Below, in pieces: positions 42,909 to 51,033 of a stretch of DNA of 64,000 nucleotides. A program made the translations under genes and the position numbers. The stretch comes from Acetatifactor sp. (GTDB lineage: Bacteria; Bacillota; Clostridia; Lachnospirales; Lachnospiraceae): the NCBI GenBank assembly GCA_016293615.1, contig JAEDDX010000004.1, forward strand, positions 1 through 64,000, in the 5' to 3' direction. Each line of letters opens with the position of its first letter. Position 1 is the stretch's first letter. The notes below the pieces were generated by a model. The model did not search any database and had not been told where the DNA came from. It saw only the letters and a list, made by a program, of their open reading frames with translations.

Positions 42909-44680
42909 TACTCTCCCTCCCCTATAGCAAACAATGTACGGAATTTTGCACTGTTTTTCGCCATATACTCAGGAGTACCAATCTCGACAATCCTGCCTTC
43001 TTCCATCAGAGCTATTTTCTGGCACATCATTACGGAACTTTTCCTATGTGCGATTACAATAGCGGTTCTCTCCGCAAGAATCTGCTCCCAATCACCCAGT
43101 ATCTTCTCTTCCGTTGCCTGATCCAGTGATGCTGTTGCTTCATCGAAGATAATCAGTGAAGGATTTTTCAAATATACTCTGGCAATGGAAATACGTTGTT
43201 TCTGACCGCCTGACAACTGCCTTCCGTTCTTTCCCAGCATAGTATCAAATTTATCTTCCATCTCCATGATAAATTCATAAGCCCCTGCGGCTTTCACTGC
43301 ATTTATCATCATTTCTTCGGTTGCATCGGGATTGCCTATCATAATATTGTCCCTGATGCTGCCGTCAAAAATGAATATTTCCTGTTGTACCACACCGATA
43401 TTGCGTCTGAGATAGGAGAGCGAGTATTCTTCCAAAGCTCTGCCATTCAGAAGAACCGTTCCGCTGTTCGGGCGGTAGAATCCAATCAGCATATACGCCA
43501 ACGTAGACTTTCCACAACCGGATTCACCGACAATGGCCAACTTTTCACCGGCGGAAATGTCCAAATTGAAATCACGAAGAACATCTTCCTTGCCACGATA
43601 TGCGAAGGTTACATTCTTAAAGCTCACTGTTGCATTCTGTAGCTCCCCGGATATTGTTCCCGTATCGGTTTCGGTCTCTGCCTCCAGAATTTCACTGACA
43701 CGCTGTAGGATGGACATTCTGCCCTGAATTGAAAAATAATCTCCTACAACAACCAGAATGCTCTTATTCAGTGTAGTATAATATCCAAGAACAACTGTCA
43801 CTGTACCAATCGTCAGACCCTCTTTCACAGAAAGCCATGCGAGAATCACATACAGAATCATCTGCACCCATACGTTCACATTGTTGATAATATTCTGTGC
43901 CAGAATGGTTGCAATACTAGCCTTGACATCGGTTTTAATTAATTCCTGCTGATGCTCAATCAGTTTACTCTCTACTCTTGACTCTGCACTCAACAATCTT
44001 AACTCTTTATAATGACCAAATACCTCATACATCCAGTTAATATATCTTCCGTATTCCTGCTGGTTACGATTCTTCTCCTTACGAATGACCTTACCACCGG
44101 TCCAGGAAACGTAGCCTGAAATCGGCAACAGGACCACGGTAACAACCCCCAAAAGCACACTGATTCGGAAAATCAGAAAAATACAGACAAAAATCTGAAG
44201 AATGTTGTTCACGTTATGAATGACGTTTTTGACAACGAGCTGAACACACTCTGTCACCTTCCACTGAATTTGTTGTGACAAATCTCCGTAATTGGAATTG
44301 GACAGACCGGTAGCCGTCATATGTAATGCAATGGAATATGTCTTTTTACGGATTCGTTCTACGATTTTGTTCCAGAAATCAGAATAGATTTCATAAATCA
44401 AATAGTTCAGAACACAACAAAACACACAGACACAGAGCAAAATCATTCCCACCTGAAGAAAACGCTCAAAATCCTGGTAATATACAACCAGATTAATCAT
44501 CAATCCGATTAATATCGGAACGATAACCGACTCCAGCATGGTAATTAATCTGCCGAAATAGAATAAGAAAAAGTTAAAATGCATTTTATCATAAAAAATG
44601 CTAAAGTATTTCAGTGCAGAAAGTACTGTAAAATTGTTCTTATCTACACCTACCCTTTTGGTAGATTCTTTTTTCCCCAT
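42908..44680 (-). CDS. ABC exporter half-transporter of the accessory island (A)
   Basis: A 590-residue exporter half: a basic N-terminus, six membrane helices from about 30, then Walker A GESGCGKST, signature QLSGGQKQRIS and Walker B LIIFDEATASLD with Glu. No peptidase C39 domain. It follows the small membrane protein by 45 bases and overlaps the next exporter by one base. AT-rich relative to the core genes, in line with horizontal acquisition. Together with the adjacent genes it suggests export of a small molecule or peptide assembled by the lost adenylating enzyme. Confidence 0.85.
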   Translation of the reverse strand: MGKKESTKRVGVDKNNFTVLSALKYFSIFYDKMHFNFFLFYFGRLITMLESVIVPILIGLMINLVVYYQDFERFLQVGMILLCVCVFCCVLNYLIYEIYSDFWNKIVERIRKKTYSIALHMTATGLSNSNYGDLSQQIQWKVTECVQLVVKNVIHNVNNILQIFVCIFLIFRISVLLGVVTVVLLPISGYVSWTGGKVIRKEKNRNQQEYGRYINWMYEVFGHYKELRLLSAESRVESKLIEHQQELIKTDVKASIATILAQNIINNVNVWVQMILYVILAWLSVKEGLTIGTVTVVLGYYTTLNKSILVVVGDYFSIQGRMSILQRVSEILEAETETDTGTISGELQNATVSFKNVTFAYRGKEDVLRDFNLDISAGEKLAIVGESGCGKSTLAYMLIGFYRPNSGTVLLNGRALEEYSLSYLRRNIGVVQQEIFIFDGSIRDNIMIGNPDATEEMMINAVKAAGAYEFIMEMEDKFDTMLGKNGRQLSGGQKQRISIARVYLKNPSLIIFDEATASLDQATEEKILGDWEQILAERTAIVIAHRKSSVMMCQKIALMEEGRIVEIGTPEYMAKNSAKFRTLFAIGEGE

Positions 44681-44725
44681 AGTATGTCCCCCCGAAACCT
44701 TCTCAATTCACGTGTGTCAAAACAA

Positions 44726-45109
44726 TTACTCTGCCTTCCCTTTCAGTATGTACCCCAGCAGGGAAAGCTCCGAAATCTGAACATCTGCAAACAACTTTGC
44801 ATCGTTCTCAAAATATTCTCCATCCAAAACAATTGCGTCACACGTTTGCGAATACTTATACTCCTCGATACCGGTGACATTCTCGTCACGGGCAACGTAG
44901 AGATAAATTTTAGCATTGGTCACAGGGACCTTTTCATTGAAATAAATATATGTCTTTCCAGCTTCCTTTTCTACCGAAACATCAAAGGTTCGATACACCG
45001 GTATCTTCACACTCTGCGCAACCAGAACGAACAATATTAACCCCAAAGAAATAAAAGAAATATAAAAAGCAGGCATAATCATCCCTGTTTTCTTATCTTC
45101 TGACTGCAT
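44726..45109 (-). CDS. Small membrane-anchored extracytoplasmic protein
   Basis: A 127-residue protein: short charged N-terminus, one helix (about 13-33, PAFYISFISLGLILFVLVAQS), then a soluble ~90-residue beta-rich domain with no match I recognise. Resembles the architecture of short accessory or membrane-fusion proteins beside ABC exporters. Start at 45109 follows GGAGG by 6 bases; an in-frame GTG two codons earlier abuts the site. First gene of a transcript from the promoter at 45144-45172, with the two exporters behind it. Confidence 0.6.
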   Translation of the reverse strand: MQSEDKKTGMIMPAFYISFISLGLILFVLVAQSVKIPVYRTFDVSVEKEAGKTYIYFNEKVPVTNAKIYLYVARDENVTGIEEYKYSQTCDAIVLDGEYFENDAKLFADVQISELSLLGYILKGKAE

Positions 45110-45143
45110 TTTCACCCTCCATTAGAAAAATCTACATAACCCA

Positions 45144-45172
45144 ATTTTATGTATTTTATCATGCCACGTCAA
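45144..45172 (-). promoter_or_regulatory. Promoter of the exporter operon
   Basis: TTGACG (45167-45172), 17 bp, TAAAAT (45144-45149). It divides the island into two transcripts: glycosyltransferase/CMP-sugar genes upstream, exporter genes downstream. Confidence 0.7.
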
Positions 45173-45232
45173 TCGTCGCATGGTCTATTATTGCTATTGA
45201 CTTATCATTTATTGCCAAGCATTCTTTCAAAA

Positions 45233-45901
45233 TTATTTATTATCTATTTGAAAAATATATTTTCCTACAAATTCTGCCACACAGAAATCTTCCTCGGTGT
45301 TAATATCCACCGCCTCAAATTTACTCACAAAATGCATGTACGGTTTTCTGCCGATACGACACCGGTATTTCTCCAGACTGTCATGAGATATCCCATACAT
45401 GCCCGTTGTTTCCTCTACAACTGCGGTAATATCCTGGCTTCTGGGCAGTATTTCCGGACGATAATTAACAGGAGTATTTCCAAACCAATAGAACCCATTA
45501 TTTTCAAGAGCTGTAAAGCAGGAGTCATATTCTTGCGAAGCAGTCAGTCTCTGATAACAGTCCCTGATGGTTTTCGGCTGCATATACGGTGCAGTAGCAA
45601 ACAACTGGAAATAGAAAGCATAATCCGGATACTGCAGAAAATGAGACACAAGCAAATCATTTCCGTTAGCTGTATTGAGTGCCAGCTCCGGCTTTCTCTC
45701 AATCACATAAAACCCCATGCTTTTCGCATAAGAAGCCACTTCCTCACTATTCGTATCAACATAGACATCATCAAATACATCTGCTTCCTTCACATGCTCA
45801 CAAATATACTGATATAATTTTTTACCGTTCAGTTCTCTCAAATTCTTTCCGGGAACCCTCTCCGAATTCGCCTTAATAGGAATAAAACATGCCGTTTTCA
45901 T
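45233..45901 (-). CDS. CMP-sugar synthetase, acylneuraminate cytidylyltransferase type
   Basis: A 222-residue nucleotidyltransferase of the NeuA/KdsB fold. The CTP-binding start IPIKANSERVPGKNLRELNGKKL is diagnostic, followed by VYVDTNSEEVASYA and QLFATAPYMQPKTI. It should activate a nonulosonate (sialic, legionaminic or pseudaminic acid type) or Kdo-like sugar as CMP-sugar. Its start overlaps the stop of the upstream glycosyltransferase by four bases (ATGA). No sugar-synthesis genes (neuB, neuC or pse) are near, so the sugar must be made elsewhere, or the enzyme is a remnant. Confidence 0.8.
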   Translation of the reverse strand: MKTACFIPIKANSERVPGKNLRELNGKKLYQYICEHVKEADVFDDVYVDTNSEEVASYAKSMGFYVIERKPELALNTANGNDLLVSHFLQYPDYAFYFQLFATAPYMQPKTIRDCYQRLTASQEYDSCFTALENNGFYWFGNTPVNYRPEILPRSQDITAVVEETTGMYGISHDSLEKYRCRIGRKPYMHFVSKFEAVDINTEEDFCVAEFVGKYIFQIDNK

Positions 45902-46710
45902 TTACTCTCAACCCCTTTTGTAACACACCTGTCTTGATGAATCCTCAAAAGAATTTCATCCAGATCAACTCGTTCAAATACATCCAGTTTACCTCCTCTG
46001 GTAGCATTAAAAATACGTACTCCATGTGTATCCGCATATTGTTTTGCTTCCATAAAGCCTCTGGTCAATTTGTCCACATTCACCGCACCCGTTACAACAT
46101 CGTTGTAGCTCGCAAAGTGATCCGTTACGTTTTCGTTTACTATCTCTTTTCCGTTGACCTCAATTTTCGAAAAATTATGGTCAAAACCTAATAAGTATAT
46201 TTCCTCAAACCCCATGTAAAAAGCAAATTGCAACATGGCGTAAGCTACAGAACCACTACTTGTCACATATCTACTTACATCCTCTGAAACGGCAATTTCC
46301 TTTTTAAGCGGATTTTTCCTGATGTAATACACATAATCCTCTCTTACATCCGCCTTGCGCAGGAACCTTTCGGTATTCTTATGCATTCCCCAGAACTTGG
46401 TAGTCTGCAACTTCTTTGCCTCGGCAAAATTTTCAGGCAACAGTACCGGATCATGCATAAAATAATAAGTCGGAACACAATTCTCCCCCAATGTAAATAT
46501 CTTATTGCAGGCAAATGTAATCTCACCCTGCAATTTTTCCACATCCTCTTTTGTCAGACTGGGGCCGTTTCCAATCACAAAGCATCTATCTCCCCTATGC
46601 CTTCCCTTTAGTGCAGCAAGTTCCTTCTGTCTTTTTTTATCCATTCTCTTAATTAAATCCAATCTAATAAAGCGAAGATACTTGATACATCGCTCTAATG
46701 ATATCCCCAT
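45898..46710 (-). CDS. Glycosyltransferase-like protein of the DUF115/GT42-type fold
   Basis: A 270-residue protein with CFVIGNGPSLTKEDVEKLQG, the motif shared by MAF/DUF115 proteins and the CstII sialyltransferase fold, and YLLGFDHNFS near the middle. Next to a CMP-sugar synthetase this supports transfer of a CMP-activated nonulosonate, but the 6-hydroxymethylpterin pyrophosphokinase-like members of the superfamily are an alternative. Start: ATG at 46710 with AGAGAGAA upstream is preferred; a TTG at 46716 is closer to the site. AT-rich. Confidence 0.6.
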   Translation of the reverse strand: MGISLERCIKYLRFIRLDLIKRMDKKRQKELAALKGRHRGDRCFVIGNGPSLTKEDVEKLQGEITFACNKIFTLGENCVPTYYFMHDPVLLPENFAEAKKLQTTKFWGMHKNTERFLRKADVREDYVYYIRKNPLKKEIAVSEDVSRYVTSSGSVAYAMLQFAFYMGFEEIYLLGFDHNFSKIEVNGKEIVNENVTDHFASYNDVVTGAVNVDKLTRGFMEAKQYADTHGVRIFNATRGGKLDVFERVDLDEILLRIHQDRCVTKGVESK

Positions 46711-47168
46711 TCGCAATTCTCTCTTATCTAATCGTATTGTTATTTTTCAATCAATATGATTCCTATTAGAACTCTATTTTATATTCTGTCGATTCCTTCA
46801 AAAACGTTGAATATGCTTTCTTTACGTTCTGATTAGCATGTATTGTACCAGCCGATTATTCGCACATTATATACTGTAGGAAAAATTACAGCTTTCTGCA
46901 AGTTTTTTCAATAAACTCGCAAAAAAACACAAAACTGCAGCAGGCTATATAGAAAACCGACCATTGGACTTACAGTCATCATTTTTTACAATAAGAGAGC
47001 GGAGAGTTCTGTATCCGTATCCTCGTGTGCATATTCCTCGAAACAGCAGACTTCTACATCCGGTTTCCGCAATGAATGAAATTATTCCTATATCGCAGTT
47101 CTTCCTTGGTACACTCTTGTTCATCCCCTATATCCAGAAGATAGTCAAACAAATGCCATGAATAGGTG

Positions 47169-47200
47169 GGACTTTCCGATAGAACTTTATCGGAAAGTCC
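47169..47200. repeat. Perfect 13-bp inverted repeat
   Basis: GGACTTTCCGATA, a short loop, then TATCGGAAAGTCC. Neither side is T-rich enough for a terminator. Confidence 0.7.
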
Positions 47201-47357
47201 TGATTACAAGCCGAAATGTCAACAAGAATGGATAACATTTCTTTCCTGTTCCCGCGCCACCGTACATGATGTCATTCTTCCTACGTTAAAAATCCAACTT
47301 CTTTTGATTCAGCATTGCATAACATCGTACATTCTCCTGACAATCCGGCTACCAGAC

Positions 47358-47510
47358 TTAATTAAAACGTAATCGTATTATTTTCCTACAAAATAAAAAT
47401 GACCCAACGTGGTCCGCATCGTTGAGAGGCGTGTTGGGTTCTGTTAGTTTTATTATATTCCATACTCCCAAGAGCAGGCCTGTTTTCTTCACCCATGCAC
47501 TCAGCCGCAT
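47358..47510 (-). CDS. Possible 50-codon small protein
   Basis: Starts MRLSAWVKKTGLLLGVWNII, with GGGAGGAAA 5 bases before the ATG, an unusually good site. The hydrophobic-basic head could be membrane-active. However, the terminator-like hairpin at 47402-47439 lies inside the frame, so the C-terminal half is doubtful. Not recognised as any family; it may be a remnant. Confidence 0.25.
   Translation of the reverse strand: MRLSAWVKKTGLLLGVWNIIKLTEPNTPLNDADHVGSFLFCRKIIRLRFN
47402..47439 (-). terminator. Candidate terminator upstream of the yitT-distal spacer
   Basis: ACCCAAC (47402-47408) with GTTGGGT (47433-47439), then ATTTTTATTTTG on the minus strand. No clear gene precedes it apart from the doubtful small frame. 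Confidence 0.5.
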
Positions 47511-47709
47511 TTTGTTTCCTCCCGTCATTTGAATAAAGCAGTCAATCACCTTGTTTTACTTGAGCATACCAGGATGCGGGGGCCGGCAATATGGTTAACG
47601 CCATCTTAACAGCTCCCGAAAAAACATGTATCGTTCTTAAGGTGTTCTGAAACAACAGCGCATGGATCATGCGTGTTTTGTCAGGGCAGTTCTCTGACAA
47701 AGTTCTTGT

Positions 47710-48606
47710 TTACAGCACTTTCGCATGAATATTACGATATCCTTCCCCGATGATCTCCGAAGCATTCGTGACTATCAGAAACGCTTTCGAATCCTCTTCT
47801 TTGATGATTTCCTCCGCTTTCGGGAAGAGCTGTTTTCGCATCACACACATGACGATCTGCGTGGGATTACCGTAAAACGCCCCCCTGCCCTCCAGATAGG
47901 TCGCTCCGACATCCAGCTCCTGAAGGAGTCTGGCTGTGATCTCAGGCGAATGACGGCTGATGATATACACAAGCTTTGCGCCGTCCCGTCCATACAAAAC
48001 CACATCCACGAGGAAGGAATGCACCAGCACAGTCAGTCCCGCATAGAGAGCCAGCTCGATATTATGAAACAACAGGGCAGAGAGCGCCACGACGAAAGAG
48101 TCCGCTATCAGGAAACAGGTTCCGGGTCTTAGATGCGGCAGGCGCAGGCGCAGCAGCTTCACCGCGATGTCCATACCGCCCGTCGTTGCGCCGGCCTTAA
48201 AAATCAGCCCGACTCCTACCGCCATCAGCCCGCCACCGGTCACCGCCGCAAGAAACAGATCCTGCGTCACGGCGCCAAAGGGCTCCAGAATCTGCATCGT
48301 AACAGACGATACCAGAATACAGTATATGGTCGACAGCAGGAATCTCAGGCCGAACTTCCATGCGCCGACTGCGAGGATCGGTAGATTGAGAATCAACACC
48401 CAGGCACCGGTTTCGACCGGCGTGAATCTGTTCAAAATGACCGAAACACCCGTCACTCCTCCGGGTGCCAGTGCATTCGGGTCCAGAAACAGACTGACTC
48501 CGAGGGCATAGATGACGGAAGCCGCCGTGATCGTAAGGTATTTTGTTCTTATCCTTTTTGTAATAATGCCTGTCCTTCTGCCGCTTTCCCGCTCCGTCCT
48601 CATCAT
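47710..48606 (-). CDS. yitT: YitT-family membrane protein (DUF161/DUF2179)
   Basis: A 298-residue integral membrane protein: about five helices in the N-terminal 200 residues (DUF161) and a soluble C-terminal DUF2179 domain (GGAT-like, KLVYIISRHSPEITARLL, ending FLIVTNASEIIGEGYRNI). Function unknown; related proteins are proposed as transporters. Start at 48606 follows AGGGAG by 6 bases. It stands apart from ilvA (213 bases), with a possible weak terminator hairpin near 47678-47703. Confidence 0.85.
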   Translation of the reverse strand: MMRTERESGRRTGIITKRIRTKYLTITAASVIYALGVSLFLDPNALAPGGVTGVSVILNRFTPVETGAWVLILNLPILAVGAWKFGLRFLLSTIYCILVSSVTMQILEPFGAVTQDLFLAAVTGGGLMAVGVGLIFKAGATTGGMDIAVKLLRLRLPHLRPGTCFLIADSFVVALSALLFHNIELALYAGLTVLVHSFLVDVVLYGRDGAKLVYIISRHSPEITARLLQELDVGATYLEGRGAFYGNPTQIVMCVMRKQLFPKAEEIIKEEDSKAFLIVTNASEIIGEGYRNIHAKVL

Positions 48607-48737
48607 GGATTCTCCCTCGTTTGCACATTCCTTTTGTATAGTATTCCCGGATATCGGCAGAATAACGCCGATGAATGACAGAAAGATGAAGATTTGTAAA
48701 ACATGGCGAACAAAATCTGCATGATGGCAAGAATACT

Positions 48738-48772
48738 GAAAAAAGCGGTTGCCTCTTATGGCAGCCGCTTTT
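48738..48772 (-). terminator. Terminator of ilvA
   Basis: AAGCGGTTGCC (48743-48753) pairs with GGCAGCCGCTT (48760-48770); T run on the minus strand. Lies 47 bases after the ilvA stop. Confidence 0.85.
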
Positions 48773-48818
48773 CAGACAGGCAGGGAAACACAAGTCCCTC
48801 TTATGATTTGATCACTGC

Positions 48819-50042
48819 TTAGATCACTGCGCGAACCTGCTTCGGGCGGAAGCCCTCGCGCTCCAGCGCATCCATGATCTGGTTTTTATGTTCGGTTCCG
48901 AAGGCTTCCAGCGTGATGCGAAGCTCCACGGCAGCATTTCTGTTGATGGATACAAACTGGTTGTGCTCCAGCTTGATGACATTTCCGTTCTCGGCGGCAA
49001 TGACGCCTGCCACTCTCTGCAGCTCACCCGGCTTGTCGGGAAGCAGCACGGAAACCGTAAAGATACGGTCTCTCAGAATCAATCCCTGCTGCACCACGGA
49101 AGACATGGTGATGACATCCATGTTTCCTCCGCTTAAAATAGCAACGATCTTCTTGCCGGTTACATTCAGGCTCTTTAATGCCGCAACCGTCAAAAGGCCG
49201 GAGTTCTCAACCACCATCTTGTGGTTTTCCACCATATCCAGGAAGGCTCCGACCAGGTCTTTGTCCTCGACCGTAATGATATCGTCCAGATTCTGCTGAA
49301 GATAAGAAAACAGCTTCGTTCCGGGCGTTTTTACTGCGGTACCGTCAGCGATGGTGTTGACGCCGGGGAGCGTTACGACCTTGCCTGCTTTTAAGGATTC
49401 CTGCATGCAGTTTGCACCGGCAGGCTCCACGCCGATCACCTTAATCTTGGGATTTAGGAGTTTTGCCAGGGTCGAAACACCGGTAGCCAGTCCGCCGCCT
49501 CCGATCGGGACCAGAATATAGTCGACCAGGGGAAGCTCCTTGATGATCTCCATGGCGATGGTTCCCTGACCGGTCGCAACCGCCAGATCATCAAACGGAT
49601 GAATAAAGGTATAGCCGAACTGTTCGGCAAGCTCATACGCTTTCGCACAGGCCTCGTCATATACATCTCCGTAGAGGACCACCTCGGCGCCGTAACTCTT
49701 GGTCCGATTGACCTTAATCAAAGGCGTGGTGGTGGGCATGACGATCGTCGCCTTCGCCCCGTAACACTTGGCGGCGTAGGCAACACCCTGGGCGTGATTG
49801 CCTGCGGACGCGGTGATCAGTCCCTTGCTTCTCTCTTCATCGGTCAGGGTGCTCATCTTGTAATAGGCACCTCTTACCTTATAAGCACCGGTAAACTGCA
49901 TGTTCTCAGGCTTTAAAAAAACCTTGTTGCCGGTCTGCGCGCTCAGAAAGTCACTGTAGATGAGCTTAGTTTCCAGCGTGACCTTCTTCACGGTCTCAGA
50001 GGCTTCCTCAAACCGGTCCAATGTCAGCATCTCTGTTTCCAT
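48819..50042 (-). CDS. ilvA: Threonine ammonia-lyase (threonine dehydratase) with C-terminal ACT domain
   Basis: PLP enzyme that deaminates threonine to 2-oxobutanoate, the first step to isoleucine, or in catabolism. The 407-residue protein has the PLP lysine in TGAYKVRGA, the phosphate loop SAGNHAQG and GGGGLATG, and one regulatory ACT domain at the C-terminus (about 325-407, KPGELQRVAGVIAAENGNVIKL). The short single-ACT form is common in Firmicutes. Its ATG overlaps the ftsY stop by one base (TAATG), an unusual linkage of an SRP receptor and an amino-acid gene. tdcB would be an alternative name. Confidence 0.9.
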   Translation of the reverse strand: METEMLTLDRFEEASETVKKVTLETKLIYSDFLSAQTGNKVFLKPENMQFTGAYKVRGAYYKMSTLTDEERSKGLITASAGNHAQGVAYAAKCYGAKATIVMPTTTPLIKVNRTKSYGAEVVLYGDVYDEACAKAYELAEQFGYTFIHPFDDLAVATGQGTIAMEIIKELPLVDYILVPIGGGGLATGVSTLAKLLNPKIKVIGVEPAGANCMQESLKAGKVVTLPGVNTIADGTAVKTPGTKLFSYLQQNLDDIITVEDKDLVGAFLDMVENHKMVVENSGLLTVAALKSLNVTGKKIVAILSGGNMDVITMSSVVQQGLILRDRIFTVSVLLPDKPGELQRVAGVIAAENGNVIKLEHNQFVSINRNAAVELRITLEAFGTEHKNQIMDALEREGFRPKQVRAVI

Positions 50043-50998
50043 TATGCTTCCTCCTCTTGTGTATCATCTTTTTTTACATCAAACAAAGCGTTCACAAACT
50101 CATCGGAATCGAACTTCTGCAAGTCTTCGATGGTCTCGCCCACGCCGATATATTTTACGGGAATCTTCAGTTCGGACTGGATCGCAACAGCGATTCCGCC
50201 CTTGGCAGTGCCGTCCATCTTCGTCAGGATAATACCGGTCAGATCGGCAACTTCACCGAACTCTCTCGCCTGCACCAGGGCGTTCTGTCCTGTGGTGCCG
50301 TCCAGTACGATCAGGTTCTCGCGATGGGCGTCCGGATATTCCCTGTCAACGATTCGGTTCATCTTGCGCAGTTCTTCCATCAGATTCTTCTTATTGTGAA
50401 GCCGGCCGGCGGTATCGATCAGCAGCGTATCAACGCCCCTTGCCTTCGCCGCAGTGACCGCATCAAATACCACGCTCGCAGGATCAGCACCTTCATTGCC
50501 GCCCACCATGGGAACCTCGGCACGCTTCGCCCACTCGGCAAGCTGGTCGCCTGCTGCCGCGCGGAAGGTATCTGCCGCGGCAATCAGCACCTTCTTGCCC
50601 TGGTCTTTCAGTTTGCCAGCAAGCTTTCCGACGGAAGTTGTTTTGCCGACGCCGTTGACACCGATCACCATGATGACAGACTGTCTCTTCTCGAACTCGT
50701 AGGCAGTCTCATCTACGCGCATCTGTTCTTTGATACTGTCGATGAGCAATTGCTTGCACTCGGAAGGCTCCTTAATATGCTGTTCCCTGATCTGCGCACG
50801 CAGCCGTTCCAGAATATCGGAAGTCGCGGACACTCCGATGTCTCCCATGATCAGTATCTCTTCCAGCTCCTCAAAAAAGTCCTCATCAATTGCGGAAAAA
50901 CCGCTGAACACCGAGTCGATGCCCCGGACGATATTGTTTCTGGTTTTGGCGAGACCTTCTTTTAGTCTGGCAAAAAAACCTTTCTTTTCTTCACTCAT
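50042..50998 (-). CDS. ftsY: Signal recognition particle receptor FtsY
   Basis: SRP receptor GTPase that docks the SRP-ribosome complex on the membrane. The 318-residue protein has a short acidic-helical N domain (KEGLAKTRNNIVRGIDSVFSG) and an NG GTPase with G1 GVNGVGKTTSVGKL, G3 DTAGRLHNKKNL, G4 TKMDGTAKGG. No long acidic A domain, as usual in Gram-positives. It follows smc by 35 bases in the conserved rnc-smc-ftsY order. Confidence 0.96.
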   Translation of the reverse strand: MSEEKKGFFARLKEGLAKTRNNIVRGIDSVFSGFSAIDEDFFEELEEILIMGDIGVSATSDILERLRAQIREQHIKEPSECKQLLIDSIKEQMRVDETAYEFEKRQSVIMVIGVNGVGKTTSVGKLAGKLKDQGKKVLIAAADTFRAAAGDQLAEWAKRAEVPMVGGNEGADPASVVFDAVTAAKARGVDTLLIDTAGRLHNKKNLMEELRKMNRIVDREYPDAHRENLIVLDGTTGQNALVQAREFGEVADLTGIILTKMDGTAKGGIAVAIQSELKIPVKYIGVGETIEDLQKFDSDEFVNALFDVKKDDTQEEEA

Positions 50999-51033
50999 GT
51001 TCTACCCTCTCCTATTCACAAACTGACGAATCA

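Larger units (their letters stand above)
46711..47709. other. About 1 kb without a well-supported gene
   Basis: AT-rich spacer between the island and yitT. It has a 13-bp-stem palindrome at 47169-47200 (GGACTTTCCGATA / TATCGGAAAGTCC), a hairpin at 47402-47439 followed by T-rich sequence on the minus strand, and one short reading frame with a good ribosome site (47358-47510). Nothing else recognisable. Confidence 0.5.

Noticed and set aside
41253..44680. Bacteriocin exporters with C39 peptidase
   Set aside because: Neither exporter has an N-terminal peptidase domain, and no leader peptide gene was seen.
39987..46716. Prophage or integrative element
   Set aside because: No integrase, attachment repeats, conjugation or phage structural genes; only one decayed IS3 element.
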